DNA of 64,000 nt, taken from Marivivens donghaensis (GTDB lineage Bacteria; Pseudomonadota; Alphaproteobacteria; Rhodobacterales; Rhodobacteraceae). The translations under genes were made by a program, and so were the position numbers. The stretch lies in NCBI RefSeq assembly GCF_030410045.1, contig NZ_JAUFRA010000002.1, forward strand, positions 1 through 64,000, read 5' to 3'. Below the pieces are notes generated by a model. It was given only the letters and a program-made list of their open reading frames with translations. It ran no database searches and was not told the origin of the DNA. Below are positions 25,050-34,445 of the stretch, in pieces (positions within the stretch are counted from its first letter, which is position 1; every line of letters begins with the position of its first letter).

Positions 25050-25919
25050 GTGTCTGAACCCAAAACCACTGTGCGCGAATTGATCCGCGAGAAATACGCA
25101 ACCCTCACCGCGTCCGAAAAGAAGCTCGCCAATGCGCTGTTGGAAAACTACCCAGCGGCAGGGATCGCCTCTATCACGGTCGTGGCGCAGAACGCGGATG
25201 TCTCGACGCCGACCGTGGCGCGTATGGTGGGAAAACTCGGGTTCAAGGGCTTCCCACAGTTTCACCAGTCCTTGCTGTCCGAATTGCAGGCTAAGGTTCA
25301 GGGTCCCACCCAGCGCCGCGCGAACTGGGCGACCGAGGCGCCAGAGTCACACCTTCTGAACCGCTTCTCTCAGGCGATCACGCGCAACCTCAGTCAGACA
25401 CTATCCAACGTTGATCACGATAAATTCGATAAGGCTGCAGGGTGTTTGGCCGATACGAACGGGCGGCTCTATATCGTGGGCGGCCGCATCACGCGGGCTT
25501 TGGCTGAATACGCCTTTACCCACTTCCAAGCGATCCGCGAACGCGTCACCCATATGACCAGCTCGTCCGCGACGTGGCCGCACTATGTCTTGGATATGGT
25601 CACAGGCGATACGCTGCTGATGTTCGACATTCGCCGCTACGAGACGAACCTCCTCCGCCTCGCCGAACTCGCCAAAGAGCGCGGCGTCACGGTCATCGTC
25701 GTGACGGACCAATGGGCAAGCCCGATCGCCAGCATCGCGGACTACACATTTAACTGTTGGGTCGAAATTCCCTCGGCTTGGGACTCGAACGTTTCAACGA
25801 TGATGTTGCTCGAAACTTTGATCGCTGCGGTCCAAGAAGAAAACTGGCCGCGTGCCAAGGACCGCTATGAGCGGCTCGACGAGATCTTTGAGGCCGCGCG
25901 CCTGTTCCGCAAACCCTAA
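25050..25919 (+). CDS. MurR/RpiR family transcriptional regulator
   Basis: A 289-residue regulator. An N-terminal RpiR helix-turn-helix (LTASEKKLANALLENYP, then DVSTPTVARMVGKLGFKGFPQF) precedes a SIS sugar-isomerase-like ligand domain (LYIVGGRITRALAEYAF and GVTVIVVTDQWASPIASIA). A GTG start is used. It is divergent from the TRAP/GS/dehydrogenase operon, which it probably controls. The SIS domain usually senses a phosphorylated or polar metabolite. Its C-terminus overlaps the DUF1513 gene by four bases in convergent orientation. Confidence 0.88.
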   Translation: MSEPKTTVRELIREKYATLTASEKKLANALLENYPAAGIASITVVAQNADVSTPTVARMVGKLGFKGFPQFHQSLLSELQAKVQGPTQRRANWATEAPESHLLNRFSQAITRNLSQTLSNVDHDKFDKAAGCLADTNGRLYIVGGRITRALAEYAFTHFQAIRERVTHMTSSSATWPHYVLDMVTGDTLLMFDIRRYETNLLRLAELAKERGVTVIVVTDQWASPIASIADYTFNCWVEIPSAWDSNVSTMMLLETLIAAVQEENWPRAKDRYERLDEIFEAARLFRKP

Positions 25920-26980
25920 AGCGCGATGATGTGGTTGTCCCAGTTCACAGGATGCTGCGCAATTTGCGTCGCGATACCATCACGCACGGCGGCGATATTG
26001 CCGAACCCGTCGCTGGACAGATAGCCGTCCGTGCCCGCAACCAGACCGCAAACATCGGGCTGGATCACTGCGCCGAGGAAGGCTCCGTTCTCATCAAACC
26101 GATGCAAACGCCCGCCCTTGGGCGATGAAATCGCAACCTCGGAACCGTTGGGGGCAAAGGCAATCGACCCCGCGTAGCCCTGCATCGGATATTCGTCAGA
26201 CAGGGGCGCTTGGGCCAGAACAGGGTCTGATCCGCGACGATGAAGCCCCAACAAAGGGGGCAAATAGGACGGGTCGTCCTGCCACTGCATCGCAAACCCA
26301 ACGAGGCCATCATCGCGCACGGCCAAATGGCGAATGGAGTTGAAATGCAGGTCAGGGTCTAGCGTTACGATCTCTTCCACACCATCCAAGGTCAGATAAA
26401 CGAAGTTCGGCTGCATCGCGCCAACATTCAGCGGCGTCCGCCCACCGGGGTCTGTTTTAATACCACCGTTCGCTACGACCAGCGTTCGCAGATCTGGCAT
26501 CAATCGCACATCATGGGGGCCTACCCCATAGGTGTCCAATTCACCAAGGCGAGAATAACCGTTCTCAGCATCCCATAGCCCCAATCGCCCTGCGCTATCG
26601 CTAGAACGCTGCTCTGTTGTGATCAGAATACGGCCATTGTCGACATAGAGCCCATGACCATTGAAGTGGTTACCCTCGGGGGCCTGCAGGTCTTTGAGAA
26701 TTGATCCACTGACGCAATCAATCACGATCGCATAGTTTCCAGGACGACGGGCAAAGGCGACGGCGATGGGCTGTGTTGGGTGACCTGCGCCTGCATGTCC
26801 TCGTGCGGGCAGCGGAACCCGAAATGTGATCGCGCCCTCTGGTGTGAGGCCGAACAGTGCGTAGTCGTCCCCTTCTTTCGCGGCGGCGATATAGGAAGGG
26901 CTGCCCACGCTTGCCCACGTTAGACGGGGCGTCGCGGCGGCAGCTAAAAACGTGGTTAAAAAGCGGCGGCGCGTGGTCAT
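25916..26980 (-). CDS. DUF1513 family protein, secreted by Tat
   Basis: A 354-residue exported protein with a twin-arginine leader (TTRRRFLTTFLAAAATPR). The rest looks like a beta-propeller of DUF1513 type (GHGLYVDNGRILITTEQ and GVGPHDVRLMPDLRTLVVANGG). DUF1513 genes accompany imelysins and di-heme DUF1111 proteins in iron-linked operons, as here. The molecular function is not established. It is the last gene of the four-gene operon starting at 30790. Confidence 0.82.
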   Translation of the reverse strand: MTTRRRFLTTFLAAAATPRLTWASVGSPSYIAAAKEGDDYALFGLTPEGAITFRVPLPARGHAGAGHPTQPIAVAFARRPGNYAIVIDCVSGSILKDLQAPEGNHFNGHGLYVDNGRILITTEQRSSDSAGRLGLWDAENGYSRLGELDTYGVGPHDVRLMPDLRTLVVANGGIKTDPGGRTPLNVGAMQPNFVYLTLDGVEEIVTLDPDLHFNSIRHLAVRDDGLVGFAMQWQDDPSYLPPLLGLHRRGSDPVLAQAPLSDEYPMQGYAGSIAFAPNGSEVAISSPKGGRLHRFDENGAFLGAVIQPDVCGLVAGTDGYLSSDGFGNIAAVRDGIATQIAQHPVNWDNHIIAL

Positions 26981-26981
26981 A

Positions 26982-27965
26982 TCAATCCCCGTCAGAGGCG
27001 TTAAATCCCGCCGAAATACCCATGACTGAGCCTATTTCGTTGGAAATCGCGTTCTTAACCCCATCAACCTTTTGGCCGAGGATTTGCAGCTTTAGCCAGC
27101 TCTGGGAGTTGTCCTCGATATCGGAAAAGCTTGGGTCAGGGATGGCGTTCGCTGCGTCGTGGAATTCGGCAACGGCCTGTGCCGTGGCGGGCAAAGGTGT
27201 GCCCATGAGTTCGACCGCTTGGGCATATGCCGTATCGACCACCAGCACGATATTGCGAAGCGAACGGTCAGATCGCCATGCCTCGGCCCGTGTCGGGCGC
27301 GGACGGGCAAAATCAGCTAGTGGCCTAACCACGCGACTATCGCTGGTGAATTCGAGCGAGTTCACAATCTGCGTATAAAGCGTCGCAAACGCATCGGCAT
27401 CGGACACAATTGGCAGTGTTTCCCCGTCGCCCTGACCTTGGATGATCAGCGCATAGAGATCCTGCCAGTCCGTCGCCTGTGCGTGCGCCTCGCGGGCGAT
27501 GTCGGCGGCAACGCGCTGGACATAGGCGCAGGTGTAACTTTCGGCATCGTAGCCATCGAACCGGTCGTCAAAAAGCAGCATTTCGAGCGCGAACAAACCA
27601 CGGCCAGCAATCGAGGATGCGGCAAAGCCTTCGGCATCGTCGATCAACGGGTCAGTGTCCGCAATCATCGCAGAAAGCGTCTTGGCCGTGAAACCACGCT
27701 CATCAGGCCAAAACGCGATGTTCAGGGCGCCATTCTCGGTCGGTCCGATGCGCAAATGCTGAACACTCATCCACGCGTCAAATACTGCGTTATACTGCGG
27801 ACGCATCGTTTCAATACCGCAATCTGCGGTAGCCATTTCGGCCATTTGGGCCGCAACAGTGTCGAATTTTGCGAAATCTGGCAGCACGTTGTTCGACATG
27901 ACCGACGCGACATCCGCCGCCGCAGGCGTTGCGCAAATCAGGGCAAGGGCGATGGGACGTATCAT
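26982..27965 (-). CDS. Imelysin family protein (degenerate motif)
   Basis: A 327-residue secreted imelysin (peptidase M75/EfeO-like) with a signal peptide ending near AAADV. The helical bundle is recognisable from FDAWMSVQHLRIGP and AERG-like helices. The usual GxHxxE motif reads G-L-F-A-L-E here (in GRGLFALEMLLF), so the His is replaced by Phe. Metal binding at that site may be lost or changed. It overlaps the upstream di-heme gene by four bases and lies one base from the DUF1513 gene. Confidence 0.82.
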   Translation of the reverse strand: MIRPIALALICATPAAADVASVMSNNVLPDFAKFDTVAAQMAEMATADCGIETMRPQYNAVFDAWMSVQHLRIGPTENGALNIAFWPDERGFTAKTLSAMIADTDPLIDDAEGFAASSIAGRGLFALEMLLFDDRFDGYDAESYTCAYVQRVAADIAREAHAQATDWQDLYALIIQGQGDGETLPIVSDADAFATLYTQIVNSLEFTSDSRVVRPLADFARPRPTRAEAWRSDRSLRNIVLVVDTAYAQAVELMGTPLPATAQAVAEFHDAANAIPDPSFSDIEDNSQSWLKLQILGQKVDGVKNAISNEIGSVMGISAGFNASDGD

Positions 27966-29476
27966 AGGCTCTCCAAGAAACGGATGAGGGCGTCGCGGTC
28001 GTCTTTCGGCATGGCAACCACTGCATCGCGATGCGGTTGTGCTTCACCACCGTGCCACAAAACAGCCTCAAGCAAGGACCGCGCACGACCATCATGCAGG
28101 AAATAGGTATGTCCGCTGACCTGTTCGGTCAAACCAATCCCCCAAAGCGGCGGCGTCCGCCATTCGGTGCCCGTTGCGCGGGCTTCGGGACGGTGATCGG
28201 CGAGGCCTTCGCCCATATCGTGCAGAAGAAGGTCCGAATAGGGCCATATCAGCTGGAACGACTGCTCTGGCTGATCCTCCAGCCGAGCGGTGACGAATTT
28301 TGGAGTGTGACATGCGGTGCAGCCCGTTTCGTAAAAGATTTCTTTACCGAGAAGCACCTCTGGATCATCCAAATCGCGCCGTGCAGGGACCGCCAAATTG
28401 CGAGAGTAGAAGGTCACCAGATCGAGCCCATCCGTATCAATTTCCAACCCGTCATGCGCCTCATCACCACCATCAATCGCCATGCGGCATGCGACCTGCG
28501 TTTCGGTGCATTCGCCCCATCCATTGGGGTGCAGCGGGTTTGAAATGCCGATATCACCGGCAAACGCATCGGCGGACTGCTGACGAATGGTCGGCGCGCC
28601 CGCTTTCAGGCCGAGACGACCCAACATTGGCTGATCAAATTCGGTAGACCAAACGATATTGGCTCGACCGGAAATCCCGTCACCATCGGCGTCGGTTTCG
28701 TCCACATGGGCGAGGATATCCGCCGCTGGAATCGCTTCCAAAAGGCCAAGTCCGATCATCTGCGGTGCAATGCGCGGCGACAACATCGCGTCAGGGTGAA
28801 GGTCGCCATATCCGAGGTCAGCAGCGCGATAGGTTGGGTTGCGAAGCGTAACGATTTCGCCGCCAGCCAGTTCGACCTCGATGTCCTCATATTCAATGTC
28901 GAGGCGGTATTCCGCATCGTGGCCTGCGATTCCGAAATCTTGGAGTTGTAGCCCATAGGTCGGATCAGGTGCGGTTGGTATAAAATCGGCAATGGCCTTG
29001 ATCGCCTCGTCGTCCGACGCAGGGATCGAGATGCGCAGGAACATTGAAATCGCGTTGTCGTTCGGGCCTTCGGGCGGATGGCCGCGCCCGTCCTTGAGGT
29101 GGCAGTTCTGGCATCCCCGCGCGTTATAAAGTGGCCCTAAACCGTCAGAAGCGAGCGTTGATGATGGGGCCGAGACCCAGATTTTCCGAAACAGCCCATC
29201 CCCGACTTTAAAGTCCAATTCGCGCTCAAAACTGACATTGCCCGACGGTTGCGAAAACGCGTCAGCGGTCGAATGGACGCGCACCGTCGCGGCACCAGCG
29301 GGGCGTTCTTCGAACCGTTCAGGGGTCGTGAAATCCGTCGTCGGCTGCACAATAGCCGCGATACGCGCCGCTTCTTCCGCGGTGCGTGGCACGACGTTTA
29401 GGTGAAGGTCGCTGACCTCTTGGGCAACCGCGGCAAAGGGAAGGGCGGTGGCAAAAACGACGGAAGCAAATTTCAT
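27962..29476 (-). CDS. Di-heme DUF1111 family oxidoreductase
   Basis: A 504-residue periplasmic c-type cytochrome with a signal peptide and two CxxCH haem sites: ARGCQNCHLKDGRGH near residue 120 and ETGCTACHTPKF near residue 385. DUF1111 (di-heme oxidoreductase, putative peroxidase-like) proteins are typically encoded with imelysins. The physiological substrate is unknown; a redox step in periplasmic iron handling is often suggested from context. It is between the two imelysin genes. Confidence 0.88.
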   Translation of the reverse strand: MKFASVVFATALPFAAVAQEVSDLHLNVVPRTAEEAARIAAIVQPTTDFTTPERFEERPAGAATVRVHSTADAFSQPSGNVSFERELDFKVGDGLFRKIWVSAPSSTLASDGLGPLYNARGCQNCHLKDGRGHPPEGPNDNAISMFLRISIPASDDEAIKAIADFIPTAPDPTYGLQLQDFGIAGHDAEYRLDIEYEDIEVELAGGEIVTLRNPTYRAADLGYGDLHPDAMLSPRIAPQMIGLGLLEAIPAADILAHVDETDADGDGISGRANIVWSTEFDQPMLGRLGLKAGAPTIRQQSADAFAGDIGISNPLHPNGWGECTETQVACRMAIDGGDEAHDGLEIDTDGLDLVTFYSRNLAVPARRDLDDPEVLLGKEIFYETGCTACHTPKFVTARLEDQPEQSFQLIWPYSDLLLHDMGEGLADHRPEARATGTEWRTPPLWGIGLTEQVSGHTYFLHDGRARSLLEAVLWHGGEAQPHRDAVVAMPKDDRDALIRFLESL

Positions 29477-29527
29477 GGTAAACCTGTGGTCTAGAGGGCC
29501 GCGCAGCGCGCGACCCCCGATAGTGGA

Positions 29528-30790
29528 TTATTGGAAAACGGCGTTTGGATCGTCGAGGCTTTCGGACCCTTCGAACGCCACATTGTGCAGGGACAACGCG
29601 CCGACAATTTTCTCAAAGCTGCGAGTTTGGTCGATCAAACCATCGACACCAGCCATGATCAGCGCCTCACCTTCGGCGTTCTGACGGTCAAGCATCTGGT
29701 CATAGGCCATGCCGTTTTCGGCTGCGGTTACGATTGCGGTCAGGGCACCCATGGTGATGTCCAGTTTGCTACGCACTTCGCTATCCAGCGCTGGGTCAAC
29801 AGCAGCGACCAAAGAGGTCAAGCCGGGGCCTTCGACAACGGTGCCGTCAATCCGCTCATAACGACCGAGATAAACGTTCTGCACGCCTTTTCCGTCGTAA
29901 TAGTGACTGTTGTGAGTGTTGTCCGAGAAACAGTCGTGCTCTTCTTCAGGGTCATTCAGCATCAGCCCTAACCGCATCCTCTGACCTGCTTGCTCACCAT
30001 AGGACAACGACCCCATACCCGTGATCATTGCGACGATCCCAGCGTCTGGATCGGCAAGCAGATCAGTCCGCGCCGCACCATCTTCGTCCCACTGGTCGAT
30101 GATGAATTCGAGGTCAGTAATCAGGAGGTCGGTCGCGGCCGTGAGATAATCAACGCGGCGATCACAATTGCCGCCTGTGCAACCGTCATCTTGGACAAAG
30201 TCGGTATAGGGACGATCACCCGCGCCCGCATCAGTGCCATTCAAGTCCTGACCCCAAAGGAGAAACTCAATCGCGTGATAGCCACGGGCAACGTTAGTCT
30301 CGATTCCGTCGGCCTCGTTCAGGACATCACCGATCAGTTCAGGGGTGATCGCCGTTGCGTCTACATCCATGCCCGCGATGGAAAAGGTCGGGTTCGCAAT
30401 GACGTTGAGCGCGGCGAATTCGTTCTCATCCGTTGGGCCGCCATAAGATGCGTCCACGTAGTCCATCAAACCTTCGTCGAGCGGCCAAGCGTTCACTTTG
30501 CCTTCCCAATCATCAACGATTGGGTTGCCGAAGCGGAACACTTCGGTCTGCTGGTAGGGTGCTCGGGACGCGATCCACGCGGTCCGTGCCGCATCCAAGG
30601 TTTCGATAGAAGGCGCAGCAACGAGCGCATTAATTGCATCCTGAAGCGCCAGCGCGGTCACGAGGCTATCTGAATATTCAGCGAGAGCAATATCGGCGTA
30701 AGTGGACAAAACGTTCGCGCGTTCATCCGCCAAAGCGCTCGTAGCGGTCAGGGCGAGAGTGGCTGAACCGGCTAAAAATGATCGATACAT
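29528..30790 (-). CDS. Imelysin family protein (iron-regulated IrpA-like)
   Basis: A 420-residue secreted imelysin with a signal peptide (cleavage after SALA). It carries the intact GxHxxE motif in GYHAIEFLLWGQDLNG and a conserved DDCxxGNCDRR-type loop (QDDGCTGGNCDRRVDYL). Imelysins of this length resemble IrpA, linked to iron acquisition. It is first in the operon and lies behind two palindromes likely to be operators. The periplasmic location and haem-protein partner support a metal-uptake role. Confidence 0.88.
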   Translation of the reverse strand: MYRSFLAGSATLALTATSALADERANVLSTYADIALAEYSDSLVTALALQDAINALVAAPSIETLDAARTAWIASRAPYQQTEVFRFGNPIVDDWEGKVNAWPLDEGLMDYVDASYGGPTDENEFAALNVIANPTFSIAGMDVDATAITPELIGDVLNEADGIETNVARGYHAIEFLLWGQDLNGTDAGAGDRPYTDFVQDDGCTGGNCDRRVDYLTAATDLLITDLEFIIDQWDEDGAARTDLLADPDAGIVAMITGMGSLSYGEQAGQRMRLGLMLNDPEEEHDCFSDNTHNSHYYDGKGVQNVYLGRYERIDGTVVEGPGLTSLVAAVDPALDSEVRSKLDITMGALTAIVTAAENGMAYDQMLDRQNAEGEALIMAGVDGLIDQTRSFEKIVGALSLHNVAFEGSESLDDPNAVFQ

Positions 30791-30814
30791 GGTGGTCCTT
30801 TCAATGCAGCTAAA

Positions 30815-30878
30815 CTGACTGGCGAGTCAGAATGGCCATTACCTGACTAAAAATATAAGGATTGTCAATTCTGACAAT
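30815..30878 (-). promoter_or_regulatory. Promoter region of the imelysin operon with two palindromes
   Basis: CTGACT-N4-AGTCAG (30815-30830) and ATTGTCA-N4-TGACAAT (30861-30878) are both perfect inverted repeats built on TGAC/GTCA. Read leftward, TTGTCA with 16 bases to TATTTT forms a plausible -35/-10 pair, with the second palindrome covering the -35. The gene context suggests an iron-responsive repressor, but which one is not clear. Confidence 0.55.
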
Positions 30879-30984
30879 TTAAGTCGGTTTATTTTGGATT
30901 GTGTCAACTCCTCAAATACGCGTCAGGGCAATTGCGCGGAGCCGTAACATTCGTCACAAGTTCTGAACCCCAAGGAGAAATCCC

Positions 30985-31593
30985 ATGCTGGATTCAACAG
31001 TCCGAAAACTTATTGATCCGCCTCTGAATACGGCTGGGACAATTCTCGCGCGGTCGGGTGTTTCGGCAGATTTAGTGACGATTGTTGGGCTGTTTCTGGG
31101 TCTCACCGCAGCAGGTTTTATCGCCACGGGTGGGAATACTTGGGCCTTGATTTTTATCCTGCTTAGTCGGGTTGCCGACGGATTGGACGGGGCTGTAGCA
31201 AGGGCCAGTAAGCGCACCGACTTCGGCGGTTACCTCGACATAACTTGCGATTTCCTGTTCTACGGCGCGATCCCGATGGCCTTTGTCATCGCTGATCCAG
31301 CGACTAATGGAACCGCGGGTGCCATCCTCCTGACGTCTTTCTATTTCAACGGGGCGAGCTTCCTCGGCTATGCGATCCTTGCTGAAAAGCGCGGGCTAGA
31401 CACCGCTGCGCAGGGTGTGAAATCACTCTACTACTCCAACGGTCTGCTCGAGGGCACAGAGACCATTGGGTTCTTTGTCCTTCTGTGCATCTTTCCCGCC
31501 AGCTTCCCAATCCTTGCTCTCATTTTTGGCGCTCTATGTTTTCTAACCGGTGCTTTGCGCCTCTTCGGCGCGCGTCGTCTCTTTGTTTCATGA
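30985..31593 (+). CDS. CDP-alcohol phosphatidyltransferase family protein (YnjF-like)
   Basis: A 202-residue membrane enzyme with the CDP-alcohol phosphotransferase signature DGLDGAVARASKRTDFGG followed by YLDITCD, and about five membrane helices. It would transfer a phosphatidyl or similar group from a CDP-alcohol to an acceptor alcohol. AAGGAG lies ahead of ATG 30985. The next genes are an ABC importer set in the same order of families as E. coli ynj genes (YnjB, YnjC, YnjD with YnjF), so YnjF-like is the best match. The product lipid is unknown. Confidence 0.85.
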   Translation: MLDSTVRKLIDPPLNTAGTILARSGVSADLVTIVGLFLGLTAAGFIATGGNTWALIFILLSRVADGLDGAVARASKRTDFGGYLDITCDFLFYGAIPMAFVIADPATNGTAGAILLTSFYFNGASFLGYAILAEKRGLDTAAQGVKSLYYSNGLLEGTETIGFFVLLCIFPASFPILALIFGALCFLTGALRLFGARRLFVS

Positions 31594-31604
31594 AAGGAAA
31601 CGCG

Positions 31605-32798
31605 ATGAATTATCTTAGCCTTGCTTTGGCATGTGTTCTCCCAACCGTCGCTCTGGCTGATCCAAACCCATCTGACTGGACCGCTGTACTCGACGAGGCA
31701 CAAGGCCAAACGGTCTATTGGAATGCGTGGGGCGGATCGACTGCGACGAACGACTTTATCGCGTGGGTTGGCGATCGCGTTTCAGAGGACTACGGCATTA
31801 CGCTAGAGCACGTAAAACTCAGCGACACGGCTGATGCTGTGACCCGCGTTCTAACCGAAAAACAGGCTGGTCAAGATGACGACGGCGCTATCGACATGAT
31901 CTGGATTAACGGATCAAATTTTGCGTCGATGAAAGACGCGGGCCTCCTCTTTGGTCCATTTGCCGAAAGCCTACCGAATTGGGCCTATGTAGACACTGAA
32001 GGTAAGACCGTTCAGACAGACTTTACCGTGCCTGTTGAAGGATACGAGAGCCCTTGGGCGATGGCGCAAGTGGTGTTCATGTATGACACGGCGGATATGG
32101 CTCCGCTGGGTGATATGAACGCTTTGCTCGACTGGGCGGTTACACATCCGGGCCGCTTTACCTACCCGCAGCCACCAGATTTCCTCGGCACAACGTTCCT
32201 AAAACAGGCACTGGTCGATCTGACCGATGACCCTTCGGTCCTGTCGCAACCCGTCACGGATGAAACCTACGCTGAGGTTACGGAACCGCTCTGGCTTTGG
32301 CTCGATGAGTTGACGCCGAACCTCTGGCGGCAAGGGCAGGCCTTTCCGCAAACTGGTCCAGCGCAGCTACAACTGATTGCCGACGGCGAGGTGGATCTGG
32401 CGATTTCCTTTAGCCCAGGCGAAGCATCGACAGCGATTGCCAATGGCCAGTTGCCCGATACCGTGCGGACTTTCGTTTTGGATAAAGGAACGATTGGCAA
32501 CGCCTCATTCGTCGCGATCCCTTACAATTCAGGATCAAAGGCGGGCGCGATGGTCGTTGCAGACTTCCTTATGTCCCCTGAAGCCCAAGCCCGCGCCCAA
32601 GATCCGAATGTCCTCGGCTACGGTACCGTGCTGGATATGGCGAAATTGTCTGACGATGAACGCGCTGTTTTCGACAGTCTTGACCTAGGCGTTGCGACCC
32701 TGACACCAGCCGAGCTTGGCACGGTGCAGGCTGAACCTCATCCGTCATGGATGACCCGTATCGCGGACGATTGGCAACTTCGGTTCGGTAATCAATAA
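31605..32798 (+). CDS. ABC transporter substrate-binding protein (YnjB-like)
   Basis: A 397-residue periplasmic binding protein with a signal peptide (MNYLSLALACVLPTVALA). The mature part starts with DPNPSDWTAVLDEAQGQTVYWN and fits the YnjB/extracellular family 1 type. ATG 31605 with AAAGGAAA upstream is preferred to an in-frame start inside the previous gene. It directly precedes the permease, 0 bases apart. The ligand is not known. Confidence 0.85.
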   Translation: MNYLSLALACVLPTVALADPNPSDWTAVLDEAQGQTVYWNAWGGSTATNDFIAWVGDRVSEDYGITLEHVKLSDTADAVTRVLTEKQAGQDDDGAIDMIWINGSNFASMKDAGLLFGPFAESLPNWAYVDTEGKTVQTDFTVPVEGYESPWAMAQVVFMYDTADMAPLGDMNALLDWAVTHPGRFTYPQPPDFLGTTFLKQALVDLTDDPSVLSQPVTDETYAEVTEPLWLWLDELTPNLWRQGQAFPQTGPAQLQLIADGEVDLAISFSPGEASTAIANGQLPDTVRTFVLDKGTIGNASFVAIPYNSGSKAGAMVVADFLMSPEAQARAQDPNVLGYGTVLDMAKLSDDERAVFDSLDLGVATLTPAELGTVQAEPHPSWMTRIADDWQLRFGNQ

Positions 32799-34445
32799 GT
32801 GGCCCGAGCGCTGGTTATTCTCATTCTGATCGGGCCGGTGATCGCTGGTCTGATCGGGGTGATCTTGCCAGCGCTTGGCTACTTCCCTGCGGCGGGCGCG
32901 GATCAGTTCAGCTTAGAGCCTATTCTAGCCCTATTTGCATGGAACGGCCTCGCGTCCGCCATTCGACTGTCCATCACCACAGGCCTATTTGCGACGGCGC
33001 TCTCTTGTCTGATCGCACTTGGTTTCACCGCGTCTATGATGGCGTCACCTTGGTGGCGGCGGGTTCAGTCGATACTGGGACCGTTGCTTGCCGTGCCACA
33101 TGCGGCGGCGGCATTTGGGATGGTGTTTTTGATCGCACCGTCAGGCTGGATCGCGCGTGCGCTGGCACCCGTGATGGGATGGGACCGCCCACCAGACCTG
33201 CTTATCGTAAATGACCCGTGGGGTGTGGCGCTCGTCCTCGGTCTGGTGATCAAAGAAGTTCCGTTTCTTCTTCTCATGATCATCGCGGCCCTACCGCAAG
33301 CCGATGCCCCATCGCGGCTAAAGGTCAGCGCGTCACTCGGATATGGGCCAATCGCGGGGTGGATCCTTGCGGTGTTACCTGCCGTCTACAAACAAATACG
33401 GCTGCCGATCTACCTCGTCTTGGCGTTCTCAATGTCGGTCGTAGATGTTGCGCTGATCCTTGGTCCGACGACACCCAACACCATAGCGGTCCAAGTCCTG
33501 AAATGGATGAACGACCCCGATATATCGCTCCGCGGCCAAGCGGCTGCGGGGGCAATCCTTCAATTCGGATTGATCATCGTCGTGATTTTGACCATGCTGG
33601 TACTCGAGCGTTTGATGGGTGGGCTGGGGAAATGGCTCATCACAGGTGGGTTTCGTTTGGCCTTGTTAGAGCCGTTTCGCGGCCTGTTGCAATGCCTCGG
33701 AACGACAGTGTTTCTAACTCTCTTGATCGGACTGTGCGGTCTGTTGATGTGGTCAGTTGCGGGCTTTTGGGCCTTTCCTGATCTCATGCCAAACAGCATC
33801 TCACTTTCGAACTGGGCCCGCCATTCCGACGGTTTGCTGGACCGATTAGGGGAAACCGCGATCATCGGATTTTCTGCGGCGACGATCGGACTAGTGGTCG
33901 CGGTCCTTTACCTTGAATCGACCCGAACATTGCCAAATTGGACCATTTTTCTCCCCCTTATCATTCCTCAAGTCGCATTCTTACCAGGAGTCCAAATTCT
34001 ATTATTGAATATGGGGCTGAAGGGCGGCTTGGCGGTCGTGATTGCGGCGCATATGGTCTTTGTCCTGCCCTATGTGATCCTGACCTTAGGCGGCAGCTAT
34101 CGCGCATGGAACCGCGATTTCGCGCGTGTGGGTCATGCTCTTGGGGCTTCACCCAGCAGGGTTTTTTGGCACATTCGTTTGCCCATGCTTTTGGCGCCGC
34201 TCGTGTCTGCTTTTGCGGTCGGCTTTGCGGTTTCCGTAGGGCAATATTTGCCGACGTTGCTGATCGGAGGTGGCCGCATCTCAACGCTGACAACCGAGGC
34301 CGTGGCGTTGGCGTCTGGTGGTGATCGACGCGCGATTGCGGTCTTTTCAGTGTTGCAATTGCTGGCCGCTCTGGTGCCTTTTGTGATCGCTTTGGGTCTT
34401 CCAATGATCCTTTGGCGCAATAGACGAGGAATGTCGCATGGCTGA
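32799..34445 (+). CDS. ABC transporter permease, fused two-domain (YnjC-like)
   Basis: A 548-residue permease with two repeated sets of about six membrane helices, each followed by an EAA-type cytoplasmic loop (ASLGYGPIAGWILAVLPAV in the first half, HALGASPSRVFWHIRLPML in the second). Such fused permeases act alone with an ATPase dimer. GTG 32799 starts immediately after the previous stop. It overlaps the ATPase gene by 8 bases. Confidence 0.88.
   Translation: MARALVILILIGPVIAGLIGVILPALGYFPAAGADQFSLEPILALFAWNGLASAIRLSITTGLFATALSCLIALGFTASMMASPWWRRVQSILGPLLAVPHAAAAFGMVFLIAPSGWIARALAPVMGWDRPPDLLIVNDPWGVALVLGLVIKEVPFLLLMIIAALPQADAPSRLKVSASLGYGPIAGWILAVLPAVYKQIRLPIYLVLAFSMSVVDVALILGPTTPNTIAVQVLKWMNDPDISLRGQAAAGAILQFGLIIVVILTMLVLERLMGGLGKWLITGGFRLALLEPFRGLLQCLGTTVFLTLLIGLCGLLMWSVAGFWAFPDLMPNSISLSNWARHSDGLLDRLGETAIIGFSAATIGLVVAVLYLESTRTLPNWTIFLPLIIPQVAFLPGVQILLLNMGLKGGLAVVIAAHMVFVLPYVILTLGGSYRAWNRDFARVGHALGASPSRVFWHIRLPMLLAPLVSAFAVGFAVSVGQYLPTLLIGGGRISTLTTEAVALASGGDRRAIAVFSVLQLLAALVPFVIALGLPMILWRNRRGMSHG

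Noticed and set aside
24902..25132. N-terminal extension of the amidohydrolase to 25132
   Set aside because: It would overlap the divergent RpiR gene, lacks family similarity, and ATG 24901 has a good ribosome binding site.
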